Shown: positions 1-8,176 of the stretch, in pieces
Layout of the letters: each line of letters begins with the position of its first letter
Numbering within the stretch: the first letter of the stretch is position 1
Assembly (NCBI RefSeq): GCF_012641275.1
Contig: NZ_JABAIA010000001.1
Span: forward strand, 2,418,001-2,482,000
Source: Chitinophaga varians
GTDB lineage: Bacteria; Bacteroidota; Bacteroidia; Chitinophagales; Chitinophagaceae
Length of the DNA stretch: 64,000 bases
Reading direction: 5' to 3'
Position numbers and translations under genes: made by a program
The notes under the pieces: model-generated
Database searches by the model: none
What the model saw: only the letters and a program-made list of their open reading frames with translations
Told to the model about the DNA's origin: nothing

Positions 1-345
1 TACGAAGACTTCATTGTCTTTCGCCTGAAAGAAGACAACGACAGCCTGTTTAAGGTAACTGCCAGGTATTCCCTCGTTAAAGGCGGCGTATCAAAAGGCT
101 GGATAAAAAAATCTGCGCAGATTGGCACCTATCTTACATCCTATTCAGGGAACATCGCTATTTATAGTGAGCCCAGTAAGAAGTCGAATAAATCTACTAT
201 TCCTGAGTGGACCAATCAATTGGTCCAGGTATCTGCGTGTAAGTCCAACTGGGTAAAGATTTCACTTTGGCAGAAAGGGAAGCTGTATATTGGCTGGATA
301 CCGCCGGAAACGCAGTGTGCAAATCCTTATACTACGTGTAATTGA
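1..345 (+). CDS. C-terminal fragment of a hypothetical protein with an SH3-like tail
   Basis: An open frame enters from the left edge and ends at TGA 343-345, giving 114 residues without a start. The second half looks like a small bacterial SH3-like module: an alternating hydrophobic pattern with the stretch IYSEPSKKS, then VQVSACKSNWVKI and a GWIPPE turn, ending in a Cys-containing tail. Such modules usually bind peptides or cell-wall components in exported proteins, but the N-terminus that would show a signal peptide lies outside the window. The next gene on the same strand starts 56 bp later. The function is not assigned; the SH3-like reading is inference from pattern only. Confidence 0.6.
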   Translation, partial: YEDFIVFRLKEDNDSLFKVTARYSLVKGGVSKGWIKKSAQIGTYLTSYSGNIAIYSEPSKKSNKSTIPEWTNQLVQVSACKSNWVKISLWQKGKLYIGWIPPETQCANPYTTCN

Positions 346-401
346 TATTACTTTAGTCGTTATAACTGATTCAAACCTTTCAGAGAATACAAATAACAGT
401 T

Positions 402-677
402 ATGTCAAATGTCCGCTTTTCATTTAAGAGTCTTTTCTGGTCATGCACCTTTGCTGTATTGCCGCTTATGTTGCTTTTTATCTTTCTAACATTCTTTAAT
501 CTGGTACCTGTATATTTTAATGATCAACCTTATTATGGGTTTAAAGGGGCACTCATTGCGATTCTTATGATTCCCTCTTTCGGTCTTATAATGGGATCGA
601 TGAATTGGATGTTCCTGAATTTTGGGAATTACCTGTATCAGAAGACATTAAAGTTGCTAGGCAAAAATGAACAATAA
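402..677 (+). CDS. small two-helix membrane protein, unknown function
   Basis: A 91-residue protein with two strong hydrophobic segments, about residues 12-37 and 47-72, separated by a short polar loop (VYFNDQPYYGFK) and followed by a basic tail (KTLKLLGKNEQ). This predicts an inner-membrane protein with both ends in the cytoplasm. It follows the SH3-like fragment in the same direction and is closed by a strong hairpin terminator at 737-775, so the two may be co-transcribed. I recognise no family. The ATG at 402 is preceded by an A-rich stretch, as is usual for Bacteroidota genes. Confidence 0.6.
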   Translation: MSNVRFSFKSLFWSCTFAVLPLMLLFIFLTFFNLVPVYFNDQPYYGFKGALIAILMIPSFGLIMGSMNWMFLNFGNYLYQKTLKLLGKNEQ

Positions 678-736
678 AAAATCTAATTATAGATACTATA
701 TCATTTATATGCCTGATACATTGTAGTATCAAACAA

Positions 737-775
737 AAACGCCTCTACAAAAATTCTTTTTTCGTAGAGGCGTTT
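737..775. terminator. bidirectional hairpin terminator
   Basis: Arms AAACGCCTCTAC (737-748) and GTAGAGGCGTTT (764-775) pair perfectly over 12 bp around an A/T-rich loop. The hairpin lies between two convergent genes and can serve both the small membrane protein and the aminotransferase. Confidence 0.8.
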
Positions 776-795
776 GTATTTAAATCAATTACATT

Positions 796-1977
796 TTATA
801 ATCTATCCAACCCTTCACAAATCACCCTACACGCCTGCACAATCTCTTCTTCCGTAATAATCAGCGGTGGAGCGATGCGCATACATTCCGGCGCAAAAAG
901 GAACCAGTCAGTGAGCACACCGTTCGCTATACAGTAATCAATCGTTTTTTTGTTGACTTCAAAACTTTCCAGTTCCACTGCCATCATCAGTCCCAGTGAG
1001 CGTACCGCTCTAATGGCCGGATGTTGCAAATGTTGGCGGAACAGTTCTCCTTTGGCTTTCACATCTTTGATCACCTGCGATTCCAGCAGTGCGTTGAAAC
1101 CGGCCAGGCCTGCGGCGCAGTTCACCGGATGTCCGCCGAAGGTAGTGATATGCCCCAGTACCGGGTTGTTGGTGAGGCTCCACATGATGGTATGGGAAGA
1201 GATGAACGCGCCTAGTGGCATACCGCCGCCCAAAGCCTTACCGAGCAACAGTATATCAGGGACAATGCCCAGTTGTTCAAAAGCCCAGAGCGTTCCATTG
1301 CGGCCGAGGCCACATTGCACTTCGTCGAGTATCAACAGGGCACCTGTTTCATTGCACTTAGCGCGCAAAGCGTGTATCCATTCCAGTTGGGGAACGATCA
1401 CGCCGCCTTCTCCCTGTATGCTTTCTGCGAATACAGCCGCCGTGTTATGGGTGATCAGTTCCAGCGAAGCGTAATTGTTATATTCGAGGTGTTGTATGCC
1501 GGGAAGCAGCGGGCGGTATGCGTTGCGCCAGTATTCATCACCGAGGATGCTGAGCGCCCCCTGCGTAGAGCCGTGGTAGCTGCGGTTAAAGGCCGCGATC
1601 TCTGTTCTGCCGGTGAAACGTTTGGCCAGTTTCATGGCACCTTCCACTGCTTCGGCGCCGGAGTTGGTGAAGTATACACAGTCGAGGTTTTCAGGGAGGT
1701 GTTCGGTCAGCGCTTTAGCATAAGCTACCTGTGGCGACTGTACGAATTCCCCGTATACAAGCAGGTGCATATATTGCTGCGCCTGTTCCTGGATAGCTTT
1801 CACCACGGCAGGGTGACAATGACCCATGTTACATACGCTGATGCCGGCAATCAGGTCCAGATACTTCCTGCCATTGACATCCCACATGTACATGCCTTCC
1901 GCTTTAACGATCTCCAATGCCAGCGGCGCATCTGATGTTTGCGCTACGTGCTGCAAAAAAAGTTGCCTGTTGTTCAT
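796..1977 (-). CDS. class III PLP aminotransferase (acetylornithine/ornithine aminotransferase type)
   Basis: A fold-type I, class III aminotransferase of 393 residues. Visible marks are the phosphate-binding TNSGAEAVE (104-112), the ILDEVQCGLGR motif with the cofactor-ring Asp218, and the Schiff-base Lys247 in LLLGKALGGGMPLG. The family moves an amino group from omega-amino compounds such as acetylornithine, ornithine or 4-aminobutyrate to 2-oxoglutarate; substrate cannot be decided from sequence, and there are no arginine-pathway neighbours. The frame extends to a TTG at 2010, but the ATG at 1977 (MNNRQLFLQ) fits the family start better and clears the divergent promoter at 2029. It is cytoplasmic and transcribed alone. 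Confidence 0.9.
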   Translation of the reverse strand: MNNRQLFLQHVAQTSDAPLALEIVKAEGMYMWDVNGRKYLDLIAGISVCNMGHCHPAVVKAIQEQAQQYMHLLVYGEFVQSPQVAYAKALTEHLPENLDCVYFTNSGAEAVEGAMKLAKRFTGRTEIAAFNRSYHGSTQGALSILGDEYWRNAYRPLLPGIQHLEYNNYASLELITHNTAAVFAESIQGEGGVIVPQLEWIHALRAKCNETGALLILDEVQCGLGRNGTLWAFEQLGIVPDILLLGKALGGGMPLGAFISSHTIMWSLTNNPVLGHITTFGGHPVNCAAGLAGFNALLESQVIKDVKAKGELFRQHLQHPAIRAVRSLGLMMAVELESFEVNKKTIDYCIANGVLTDWFLFAPECMRIAPPLIITEEEIVQACRVICEGLDRL

Positions 1978-2028
1978 ATCTCTTACATTCTCTGCGAAGG
2001 TAGAAAACAACGGCTAATTAGTAATTGT

Positions 2029-2036
2029 TATCTTTG
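2029..2036 (+). promoter_or_regulatory. -7 box TATCTTTG of the carbonic anhydrase-like gene
   Basis: An exact match to the Bacteroidota -7 consensus TAnnTTTG, 26 bp before the ATG at 2063. I see no clean TTTG -33 element upstream. Confidence 0.55.
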
Positions 2037-2062
2037 TAACATTCAGATTAAAACTATCAGTT

Positions 2063-2593
2063 ATGTCTCATATTATACCCTTAAGAGGATTTACTCCGAA
2101 GATTGCTGACGGCTGCTTTATCGCACCCAATGCCACCATTATCGGCGATGTAGAGATGGGCAAAGGCTGTACCGTATGGTTCAACGCCGTCGTTCGCGGC
2201 GATGTGAACAGCATCCGCCTCGGCGAAAATGTGAACGTACAGGACGGCGCCGTGATCCACTGCACTTATGAGAAGTCCAAAACCATTGTGGGCAATAATG
2301 TGTCCATCGGCCATAATGCTATCCTGCACGGCTGTACGGTAGACAACGACGTACTGATAGGCATGGGCGCTATCGTGATGGACGGCGCTCATATCAGCAG
2401 CAACAGCATCATCGCTGCGGGCGCAGTGATACTGGCAGGCACGCATGTGGAGCCAGGCACCATCTGGGCCGGCGTTCCCGCTAAAAAAGTGAAAGACATC
2501 GATATGGCCCTTATCAAAGGGGAAATCAACCGCATCTCCGGCAACTATAACATGTACGCTTCCTGGTACCAGGAAGGAGAGAAGCAATCCTAA
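2063..2593 (+). CDS. gamma-carbonic anhydrase-like hexapeptide-repeat protein (YrdA/PaaY type)
   Basis: A 176-residue left-handed beta-helix protein built of hexapeptide repeats (such as IGDVEM, VRGDVN, IGMGAI, IAAGAV). The three histidines that bind zinc in gamma-carbonic anhydrases are present: His66 in VIHCTYE, and His84 and His89 in SIGHNAILHGC. The family signature NVQDGAVIH is intact. Members form cytoplasmic trimers; some hydrate CO2 and others bind CoA thioesters or are inactive, so true carbonic anhydrase activity is likely but not proven. The gene has its own -7 box and is followed by two tiny lipoprotein genes on the same strand. Confidence 0.88.
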   Translation: MSHIIPLRGFTPKIADGCFIAPNATIIGDVEMGKGCTVWFNAVVRGDVNSIRLGENVNVQDGAVIHCTYEKSKTIVGNNVSIGHNAILHGCTVDNDVLIGMGAIVMDGAHISSNSIIAAGAVILAGTHVEPGTIWAGVPAKKVKDIDMALIKGEINRISGNYNMYASWYQEGEKQS

Positions 2594-2635
2594 CGCTTTA
2601 TAAAAATTCATTATATTGCAGGCAAATATCCCTCT

Positions 2636-2785
2636 ATGAAAACGTTTATTTGCCTGCTCCTTTTGGCCGTCATTGTACTGCCAGGCTGCTCTTCGCAGAA
2701 ATACGGGTGCCCCGCCACCAGCTACAACAAAAAAGATTTACAGCGGTCCAACCGCAAAGCAGGCAAACAAATGCGTTTATTCTAG
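2636..2785 (+). CDS. tiny lipoprotein (49 aa), first of a tandem pair
   Basis: A 49-residue reading frame: basic start, hydrophobic stretch FICLLLLAVIVL, then the lipobox LPGC with the lipidated Cys18. The mature part is only about 32 residues and contains SSQKYGCPATSYNKK. The segment QKYGCP is closely matched by QKKGCP in the next gene, so the two look like paralogues. Start ATG 2636, 42 bp after the preceding stop. No function is known to me; an outer-membrane or periplasmic small lipoprotein is predicted from the signal peptide. Confidence 0.7.
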   Translation: MKTFICLLLLAVIVLPGCSSQKYGCPATSYNKKDLQRSNRKAGKQMRLF

Positions 2786-2797
2786 TAAAACCATACT

Positions 2798-2938
2798 ATG
2801 CGCAAAATAATCGCCCTTGCCCTGCTCGCTGCCATCACCCTCATGGCCTGCCGTACACAAAAGAAAGGATGCCCCCTGCCTAAACGCAACTGGGGCGCAG
2901 AGAAAGTTCTGGACGAACTCAGTAAGCCTAAAAAATAA
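2798..2938 (+). CDS. tiny lipoprotein (46 aa), second of a tandem pair
   Basis: A 46-residue frame starting 12 bp after the previous small lipoprotein. MRKIIALALLAAITLMAC forms a lipoprotein signal with lipobox LMAC and Cys18. The mature part reads RTQKKGCPLPKRNWGAEKVL, sharing the QK-x-GCP motif with its neighbour. It ends at 2938, the base next to the last base of the convergent rsgA, so there is no intergenic space at all. Similar tiny lipoproteins with a GCP motif and a C-terminal (G)AEKVL-like tail are, as I recall, scattered in Bacteroidota, but no role is established. Confidence 0.7.
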   Translation: MRKIIALALLAAITLMACRTQKKGCPLPKRNWGAEKVLDELSKPKK

Positions 2939-3874
2939 CTAGTACTGTTCCTCCTCAATGGATTCGAGGATCGTGGCATAGCTCACATAACGCTCAGGGT
3001 CAATCTCCCCGGCTTCTACGGCCTCCTTGACGGCACAACCGGGCTCGTTGATATGCAAACAGTTATTGAACTGGCATTGGGACAGGTAAGGCTGCATTTC
3101 AAGGAAATAGTGGGACAGTTCCGATTTCTCCATGTCCACGATACCAAATTCACGCACACCGGGGGTGTCTATCAGGCATCCACCGCCGGGCAGGTCATAC
3201 ATCTCCGCAAAAGTGGTGGTATGCAACCCCTTGCCGCTCCAGCCGCTGACCGCGGTGGTACGCAAGTCCAGCCCCGGCACCAGGTCATTGATCAGGGAGG
3301 ACTTACCTACGCCGGAATGGCCGGACATCAGGGTGGTCTTGTCTTTCAGCATCGCCCTGATTTCTTCTATGCCTTCCATCCCGGTAGCGGAAATTAACTT
3401 CACCGGATAACCGATCCCCGTGTACAGCGCTTCGATGGCTTCAAACAGCTCCATTTCCTTTGCGCGGTAAATATCTTTTTTATTGAACACCAGTACCGCT
3501 GGAATATGGTAGGCTGCTGCGGTAACCAAAAAACGGTCTATAAAACCCAATGAGGTGCGAGGCTCGCGGATGGTACAAATCAACATCGCCTGGTCCAGGT
3601 TGGCGGCAATAATGTGTTTTTTGTTACGCCCATGCGGAGAACTGCGCACAATGTAATTCCGGCGCCCGCCAATTTCTGTGATCATGGCATTTTTGGCGTT
3701 GGCATCGCTGTCATCAGGCACAATCTCCACAACATCGCCCACGGCAATAGGATTGGTGGACGTGATATCATCATTTTTTTTGAAGATACCTTTCATCCTT
3801 GCCTGAAATATTTCACCTGTGGTGGTTTTCACCACATACCAGCTGCCTGTTGATTTGTATACTGTTGCTTGCAA
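2939..3874 (-). CDS. rsgA: ribosome small subunit-dependent GTPase RsgA (YjeQ)
   Basis: A circularly permuted GTPase that helps late maturation of the 30S subunit. The motifs appear in the permuted order: G4 NKKD (131-134), G5 SAT (162-164), P-loop GHSGVGKS (185-192), G3 DTPG (236-239). An OB-fold precedes them and a zinc site with Cys267, Cys272, His274 and Cys280 follows. The length of 311 is normal. The start is TTG at 3874: a stop lies just upstream in frame, and the family N-terminus (VYKSTGSWY) begins right there. A well-placed promoter lies at 3896-3926. It is a single-gene unit abutting the tiny lipoprotein gene tail to tail. Confidence 0.95.
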   Translation of the reverse strand: MQATVYKSTGSWYVVKTTTGEIFQARMKGIFKKNDDITSTNPIAVGDVVEIVPDDSDANAKNAMITEIGGRRNYIVRSSPHGRNKKHIIAANLDQAMLICTIREPRTSLGFIDRFLVTAAAYHIPAVLVFNKKDIYRAKEMELFEAIEALYTGIGYPVKLISATGMEGIEEIRAMLKDKTTLMSGHSGVGKSSLINDLVPGLDLRTTAVSGWSGKGLHTTTFAEMYDLPGGGCLIDTPGVREFGIVDMEKSELSHYFLEMQPYLSQCQFNNCLHINEPGCAVKEAVEAGEIDPERYVSYATILESIEEEQY

Positions 3875-3895
3875 TAGTCCGGAAATTTATATCCC

Positions 3896-3926
3896 CAAAG
3901 GTAACTTGTTTCTGCAAAGCAGCAAA
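3896..3926 (-). promoter_or_regulatory. promoter of rsgA (TTTG-N19-TACCTTTG)
   Basis: On the minus strand the -7 box TACCTTTG is at 3903-3896 and a TTTG -33 box at 3926-3923, spacing 19 bp. It reads into rsgA with a leader of only about 15 nt. The -33 box sits inside the long terminator hairpin of the upstream operon. Confidence 0.65.
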
Positions 3927-3962
3927 GGCACCGGGGAGATCCCTGGTGCCTTTGCTGCTTTG
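3915..3962. terminator. long hairpin terminator with GCAAAGCAGCAA motif
   Basis: Two 18-nt arms (3915-3932 and 3945-3962) pair perfectly around a 12-nt loop. It follows the batA-like gene and precedes rsgA on the minus strand. The arm core GCAAAGCAGCAA is repeated in a second terminator at 43308-43361. Confidence 0.75.
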
Positions 3963-3978
3963 TGTCTGTTATAATAAC

Positions 3979-4989
3979 TTATGGTAAACTTCTGAATACG
4001 GAATAACGCAGCACTACCTCCAGCAGGATACAGGCCAGCGCCAGCATGGCCAGCGGGAAGAAATGCTCTGCGTACCGTTTATAGGAAGTAATTTCCACTT
4101 TCGTTTTTTCCAGTTGATCGATCTCTGAGTAGATATTCTTCAGGTCGGTGGTGTTGGTGGCACGGAAGTACTTGCCGCCTGTCTCTTTGGAGATTTTCTT
4201 CATCAGCGGTTCATCGATCTGTACGTCCTGCATCACCATCTGCACGCTGCCGTCGGCCATCGGCATCGGGAAGGGCGCTTTGCCCTGTGTGCCCACCCCA
4301 ATGGTGTATACCCTTATCTTAAAGGCTTTGGCTATCTCCAGCGCAGTGAGCGGGTCTACCAGGCCGGTGTTGTTCACACCGTCTGTCAGCAGGATGATCA
4401 CTTTGCTTTTAGCGTGACTGCTACGCAGACGGTCCACGGAAGTAGCGAGGCCCATCCCAATGGCGGTACCGTCCTGCAACATACCGCTTTTCACCTGCAT
4501 GATCTGGTTTTTCAACACGGCATGATCTGTTGTGATAGGACACTGGGTGAAGCTTTCGCCGGAAAACACTACCAGGCCGATACGGTCGCTGATACGTTTG
4601 TCCACGAAGTCCATCGCTACTTTTTTGGCGGCTTCCATCCTGTTGGGCTGCAGGTCTTCTGCCAGCATACTACCGGATATATCGATCGCCATGACGATGT
4701 CGATCCCTTCACTGTCAATATTTTCAGAAGTATTGGATGTCTGCGGACGGGCCAGTGCCGTTACCAGCGCGGCATAGGCCAGGATACGCAGGGCCAGCAA
4801 AACCGGCCGGAAACGCACCTTCCAGGATACGGGCAGTCCTCTCAGACCGGCCACAGATGATACCTTCATCACGCCCTGCGATTTCTTCCGCCGGGCAATG
4901 CGCCAGTATATCATCACCGGTATCAGCAATAAAAGCCAGAAGAAAACCGGGTAGGCAAATTCAATATTTTTCCACGCTGAAAAATCCAT
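3979..4989 (-). CDS. batA: BatA-type membrane-anchored VWA domain protein
   Basis: A 336-residue protein: a transmembrane helix near 13-30, another at about 62-80, a von Willebrand factor A domain at about 93-290, and a C-terminal helix near 313-328. The metal-ion site is complete: DISGS at 103-107, Thr175 in DGTAIG and Asp203 in LLTDG. This is the layout of BatA proteins, which act with a MoxR ATPase at the inner membrane, possibly as a chaperone-like or stress-tolerance complex. It is the last gene of the operon moxR - DUF58 - BatD-like - batA, 25 bp after its neighbour, and a long hairpin terminator follows. Confidence 0.88.
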   Translation of the reverse strand: MDFSAWKNIEFAYPVFFWLLLLIPVMIYWRIARRKKSQGVMKVSSVAGLRGLPVSWKVRFRPVLLALRILAYAALVTALARPQTSNTSENIDSEGIDIVMAIDISGSMLAEDLQPNRMEAAKKVAMDFVDKRISDRIGLVVFSGESFTQCPITTDHAVLKNQIMQVKSGMLQDGTAIGMGLATSVDRLRSSHAKSKVIILLTDGVNNTGLVDPLTALEIAKAFKIRVYTIGVGTQGKAPFPMPMADGSVQMVMQDVQIDEPLMKKISKETGGKYFRATNTTDLKNIYSEIDQLEKTKVEITSYKRYAEHFFPLAMLALACILLEVVLRYSVFRSLP

Positions 4990-5014
4990 TACTTAAATTC
5001 AGTTAAATGACTAA

Positions 5015-6022
5015 TTACGCGCCTGGTTGCAGCTTCTCATCCGGAGCAGCGGGCGTTTGCGCTGCCGGCTCCTCTTTGGGCCTTGTCCATTCCAGGATCT
5101 CTTCCGCTTTGTGCATACAGTCTTCATGCTCATCGGCAGTAGGCTGTAATTTGGCAAACTTGGCAAGGTCCGCAATGGCCAGCAGGGAGCGTAATTTATC
5201 CCGTTGCTGGTTCAGTTTGGTCACCGGCTTGATGTTCTTCAACAGCTCTTCTGAAGTCTGCTCCAAAGCAGCAATACCAAACTGGTGTTCAAAATAGGTG
5301 CGCAAAATATCTGTCAAACGGGTATAATACTGTTTGATATCGCCTTGCTGCCACAGCTGTTCCTCTTTCAGTGACTTCAGCTGTTGCCGGGCCAGGTCGT
5401 AAGGTGTTACCAGCGGCAGTTTCACTTCCGGCTTCTTTTCCGGGCGTTTACGGAAATACAGCCACAGGCCCAATGCAATGAGCACTACGGCAGCACCGAT
5501 GGCCATGTACAACCAGTAATCCCAGATGTTCCAGGGAACTGCCTGTACCGTTTTGATCGGTTTAAATGCCTTGGTGGTATCTACGGCCACAGTATTGACA
5601 TCGAAGGCCAGCGGCTGGCTGAACAACGTATCTACACTGTTGGCGCCGGTGGCGCCATATACTTCAAATTTCAGGGGAGGAAATTCCCAGTGACCGGAGT
5701 CAAAACTGGTGATGGTGAGCGTTTGCTGCAACACCTTCATGTCCTGCTGAGTCAGCGTGTCCGGATTGGAGCGGGTCACCACTTCGAAATGGTCCATGGA
5801 ATCCGGCACAATGGGAAACAGCAGCCTGAATTCGGGCTTGTTGAAAACAGCTGCGGGCACGGTGGCCTTCAGGTGCACTTTCACCTGCTCGCCGATCCGG
5901 ATGCTGCTGCTGTCCGCTTTGGCAGTCACTTCGAGGGTATTCTGCGCCAGCAGGCCGAGTGGGAACAACAACCCAATAAAGAAAGATAAAAGTATACGTC
6001 TTATCACTTGCTGTTTATACAT
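5015..6022 (-). CDS. BatD-like / DUF4381-like membrane protein of the Bat operon
   Basis: A 335-residue protein with an N-terminal signal peptide (about 1-26, ending LLAQ), a beta-rich periplasmic domain at about 28-165 as in BatD/oxygen-tolerance proteins (EVTAKADSSSIRIGEQVKV), one transmembrane helix at about 172-190, and a cytoplasmic helical domain containing YYTRLTDILRTYFEHQFGI and TSEELL, typical of DUF4381. The end is Pro/Glu/Ala-rich. In MoxR-DUF58-VWA operons this slot is usually held by such a protein. It lies 25 bp after the DUF58 gene. The exact biochemical role is unknown. Confidence 0.75.
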   Translation of the reverse strand: MYKQQVIRRILLSFFIGLLFPLGLLAQNTLEVTAKADSSSIRIGEQVKVHLKATVPAAVFNKPEFRLLFPIVPDSMDHFEVVTRSNPDTLTQQDMKVLQQTLTITSFDSGHWEFPPLKFEVYGATGANSVDTLFSQPLAFDVNTVAVDTTKAFKPIKTVQAVPWNIWDYWLYMAIGAAVVLIALGLWLYFRKRPEKKPEVKLPLVTPYDLARQQLKSLKEEQLWQQGDIKQYYTRLTDILRTYFEHQFGIAALEQTSEELLKNIKPVTKLNQQRDKLRSLLAIADLAKFAKLQPTADEHEDCMHKAEEILEWTRPKEEPAAQTPAAPDEKLQPGA

Positions 6023-6047
6023 GTCTGAATTTGCTCTCCTTATTAAC

Positions 6048-6917
6048 TTATGCCCTGTTCAGGAAAAATGTCTGCAGTGCTTTTACATAGTCTTCATCGG
6101 TACGGATAGTCATCAGCTCTGCGCCGCTTTTCATAAAGGCATTTTTGCAATATTGCGCATGTTGTGCAAACTGGTGTTCATAGTATTGCCTTACCCGGCG
6201 GTCGGCGGTATCCACCCACTGTGTGGCGCCGGTTTCGGCGTCGGCCACCTGGATAAGCCCTACAGGGGGCAGCTCCCGGTCGCGCTGGTCGTACACCTGG
6301 ATACCCACCATATCGTGCCTTTTGGCCGCAATGTTGAGGGCGTCCTGGTATTCGCCGGACAGGAAATCGCTCAGCATAAACACAATGCTGCGTTTTTTGG
6401 CGGCATTGTTAAAAAAGCGAAGCGTTTCCTTGATATTGGTACCTTTTCGTTTAGGCGTGAACGATAGCAGTTCACGGATAATGAACAGGATATGTGACTT
6501 ACCTTTTTTGGGAGGGATATATTTTTCCATCCCGTCGCTGAAGAAGATAACGCCTACCTTATCATTGTTTTTGATAGCCGAAAAAGCCAGTACGGCGCAC
6601 AGCTCAGTGATCAGGTCCCGCTTGTCGCGCTTCCGGGTGCCGAAGGAGGAGCTTTCGCTCATATCTACCAGCAGCATTACCGTCAGCTCTCTTTCTTCTT
6701 CAAAAACCTTCACAAACGGATGATTGAAACGTGCGGTCACGTTCCAGTCGATAGACCGTACATCGTCCCCGAAGTGATAGTCCCTCACCTCGCTGAACGA
6801 CATGCCACGGCCTTTGAAAGCGCTATGGTATTCGCCTGCAAAGATGTGGTTGGTAAGACCTTTGGTCTTGATTTCAATCTGTCTTACCTTTTTGAGTATT
6901 TCGGCAGTGTCCAACAT
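6048..6917 (-). CDS. DUF58 domain protein of the Bat operon
   Basis: A 289-residue soluble protein. The N-terminal DUF58 signature is clear: GEYHSAFKGRGMSFSEVRDY, then DDVRSIDWNVTAR. The rest has a VWA-like fold with a degenerate metal site (LVDMSESSSFG) and the stretch FMLSDFL. DUF58 proteins accompany MoxR ATPases and are thought to be their partner or substrate adaptor. The start ATG lies 9 bp after the moxR stop, and the frame is followed at 25 bp by the BatD-like gene, so transcription is coupled. Confidence 0.9.
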   Translation of the reverse strand: MLDTAEILKKVRQIEIKTKGLTNHIFAGEYHSAFKGRGMSFSEVRDYHFGDDVRSIDWNVTARFNHPFVKVFEEERELTVMLLVDMSESSSFGTRKRDKRDLITELCAVLAFSAIKNNDKVGVIFFSDGMEKYIPPKKGKSHILFIIRELLSFTPKRKGTNIKETLRFFNNAAKKRSIVFMLSDFLSGEYQDALNIAAKRHDMVGIQVYDQRDRELPPVGLIQVADAETGATQWVDTADRRVRQYYEHQFAQHAQYCKNAFMKSGAELMTIRTDEDYVKALQTFFLNRA

Positions 6918-6926
6918 GATAAACGA

Positions 6927-7928
6927 TTATGGCACTTCTACGGCATTGAGTATTTCGCTGAGGATGTTTTCGCTGGTCACGTTTTCGGCTTCTGCCTCAT
7001 AGGTGAGCCCCACACGGTGGCGCATTACGTCGAAGCAGATGCTGCGTACGTCTTCCGGGATCACATATCCTCTGCGTTTCATAAAGGCATAAGCTTTGGC
7101 TGCCAGCGCCAGGTTGATACTGGCCCTTGGAGAACCGCCATAGGAAATGAGTGGCTTCAGCTTCTGCAGTTTGTATTCTTCCGGGTTACGGGTAGCGAAT
7201 ACGATATCGATAATATATTTTTCGATTTTCTCATCCATGTACACTTCCCGCACCAGCTTACGCGCTTCCATGATATCAGTCGGCTGTATTACCGCACGGA
7301 TAGGCGTGGAGGCCTCTGGGTTCAGGTTCTGGCGGATGATGTGTCTTTCTTCTTCCTTGGTAGGATAACCGATCACCACTTTCAGCATGAAACGGTCTAC
7401 CTGCGCTTCCGGCAGGGTATAGGTACCTTCCTGTTCTATCGGGTTCTGGGTAGCCAGTACCAGGAAGGGGTCATCCAGTTTGAAGGTATTATCACCGATG
7501 GTGATCTGTCTTTCCTGCATGGCTTCCAGCAGGGCGCTCTGTACTTTAGCAGGGGCACGGTTGATCTCGTCCGCCAGGATGAAGTTGGCGAAAATAGGCC
7601 CTTTACGTACTACAAACTCATTTTTCTGCTGGTTGTAGATCATGGTACCCACTACGTCGGCCGGTAACAGGTCAGGCGTAAACTGGATACGGCTGAACTT
7701 AGCATTGATGGCTGATGACAGAGATTTGATAGACAAGGTTTTTGCCAGGCCAGGTACACCTTCAAGTAAAACGTGACCCTGTGCCAGCAAGCCGATGAGC
7801 AATCTTTCCACCATGTAACGCTGCCCCACAATTACCTTGCCCAGCTCCATGTTCAGGAGGTCCACAAAAGCGCTGGCCTGGTGAATTTTTTCATTCAGTT
7901 GCCGGATATCGGACGATGTATTTTCCAT
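6927..7928 (-). CDS. MoxR family AAA+ ATPase
   Basis: A 333-residue AAA-3 ATPase. Walker A is GVPGLAKT (57-64) and Walker B ILADE (117-121), followed by INRAPAKVQSALLEAMQE; an arginine-finger region lies at about PEAQVDRF, and the C-terminal lid has the MRHRVGLTYEAE motif. MoxR ATPases act as chaperones that load metal or assemble complexes with VWA partners. It is the first gene of the four-gene Bat-type operon. I see no convincing -7 box in the 200 bp upstream. Confidence 0.93.
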   Translation of the reverse strand: MENTSSDIRQLNEKIHQASAFVDLLNMELGKVIVGQRYMVERLLIGLLAQGHVLLEGVPGLAKTLSIKSLSSAINAKFSRIQFTPDLLPADVVGTMIYNQQKNEFVVRKGPIFANFILADEINRAPAKVQSALLEAMQERQITIGDNTFKLDDPFLVLATQNPIEQEGTYTLPEAQVDRFMLKVVIGYPTKEEERHIIRQNLNPEASTPIRAVIQPTDIMEARKLVREVYMDEKIEKYIIDIVFATRNPEEYKLQKLKPLISYGGSPRASINLALAAKAYAFMKRRGYVIPEDVRSICFDVMRHRVGLTYEAEAENVTSENILSEILNAVEVP

Positions 7929-8115
7929 GCTGTTAGTTTTTCAAGTGTGCTAAAATAAACATTCTCTTGTCAAATAAAACTTATCAATATGTGAAATGGC
8001 CGTTAAAGTGCTGTTAAACTTGCCACTGTGGCTCATCCCCATGTAAACCAGCCTAACGGGGATGCCCAAATTAAGAAAGCTCCCGCATATTTATATAATA
8101 TTTTTCCGTATAACG

Positions 8116-8123
8116 TACATTTG
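8116..8123 (+). promoter_or_regulatory. -7 box TACATTTG of the 8177-9187 operon
   Basis: An exact TAnnTTTG match. Transcription would begin near 8127-8130, which excludes the ATG at 8126 as the start of the next gene and supports the ATG at 8177 with a leader of about 45 nt. Confidence 0.55.
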
Positions 8124-8176
8124 CCATGGCTATGAGCCACTTAACAGCAAACACTGACCCAAAAAAAGGCAATATC

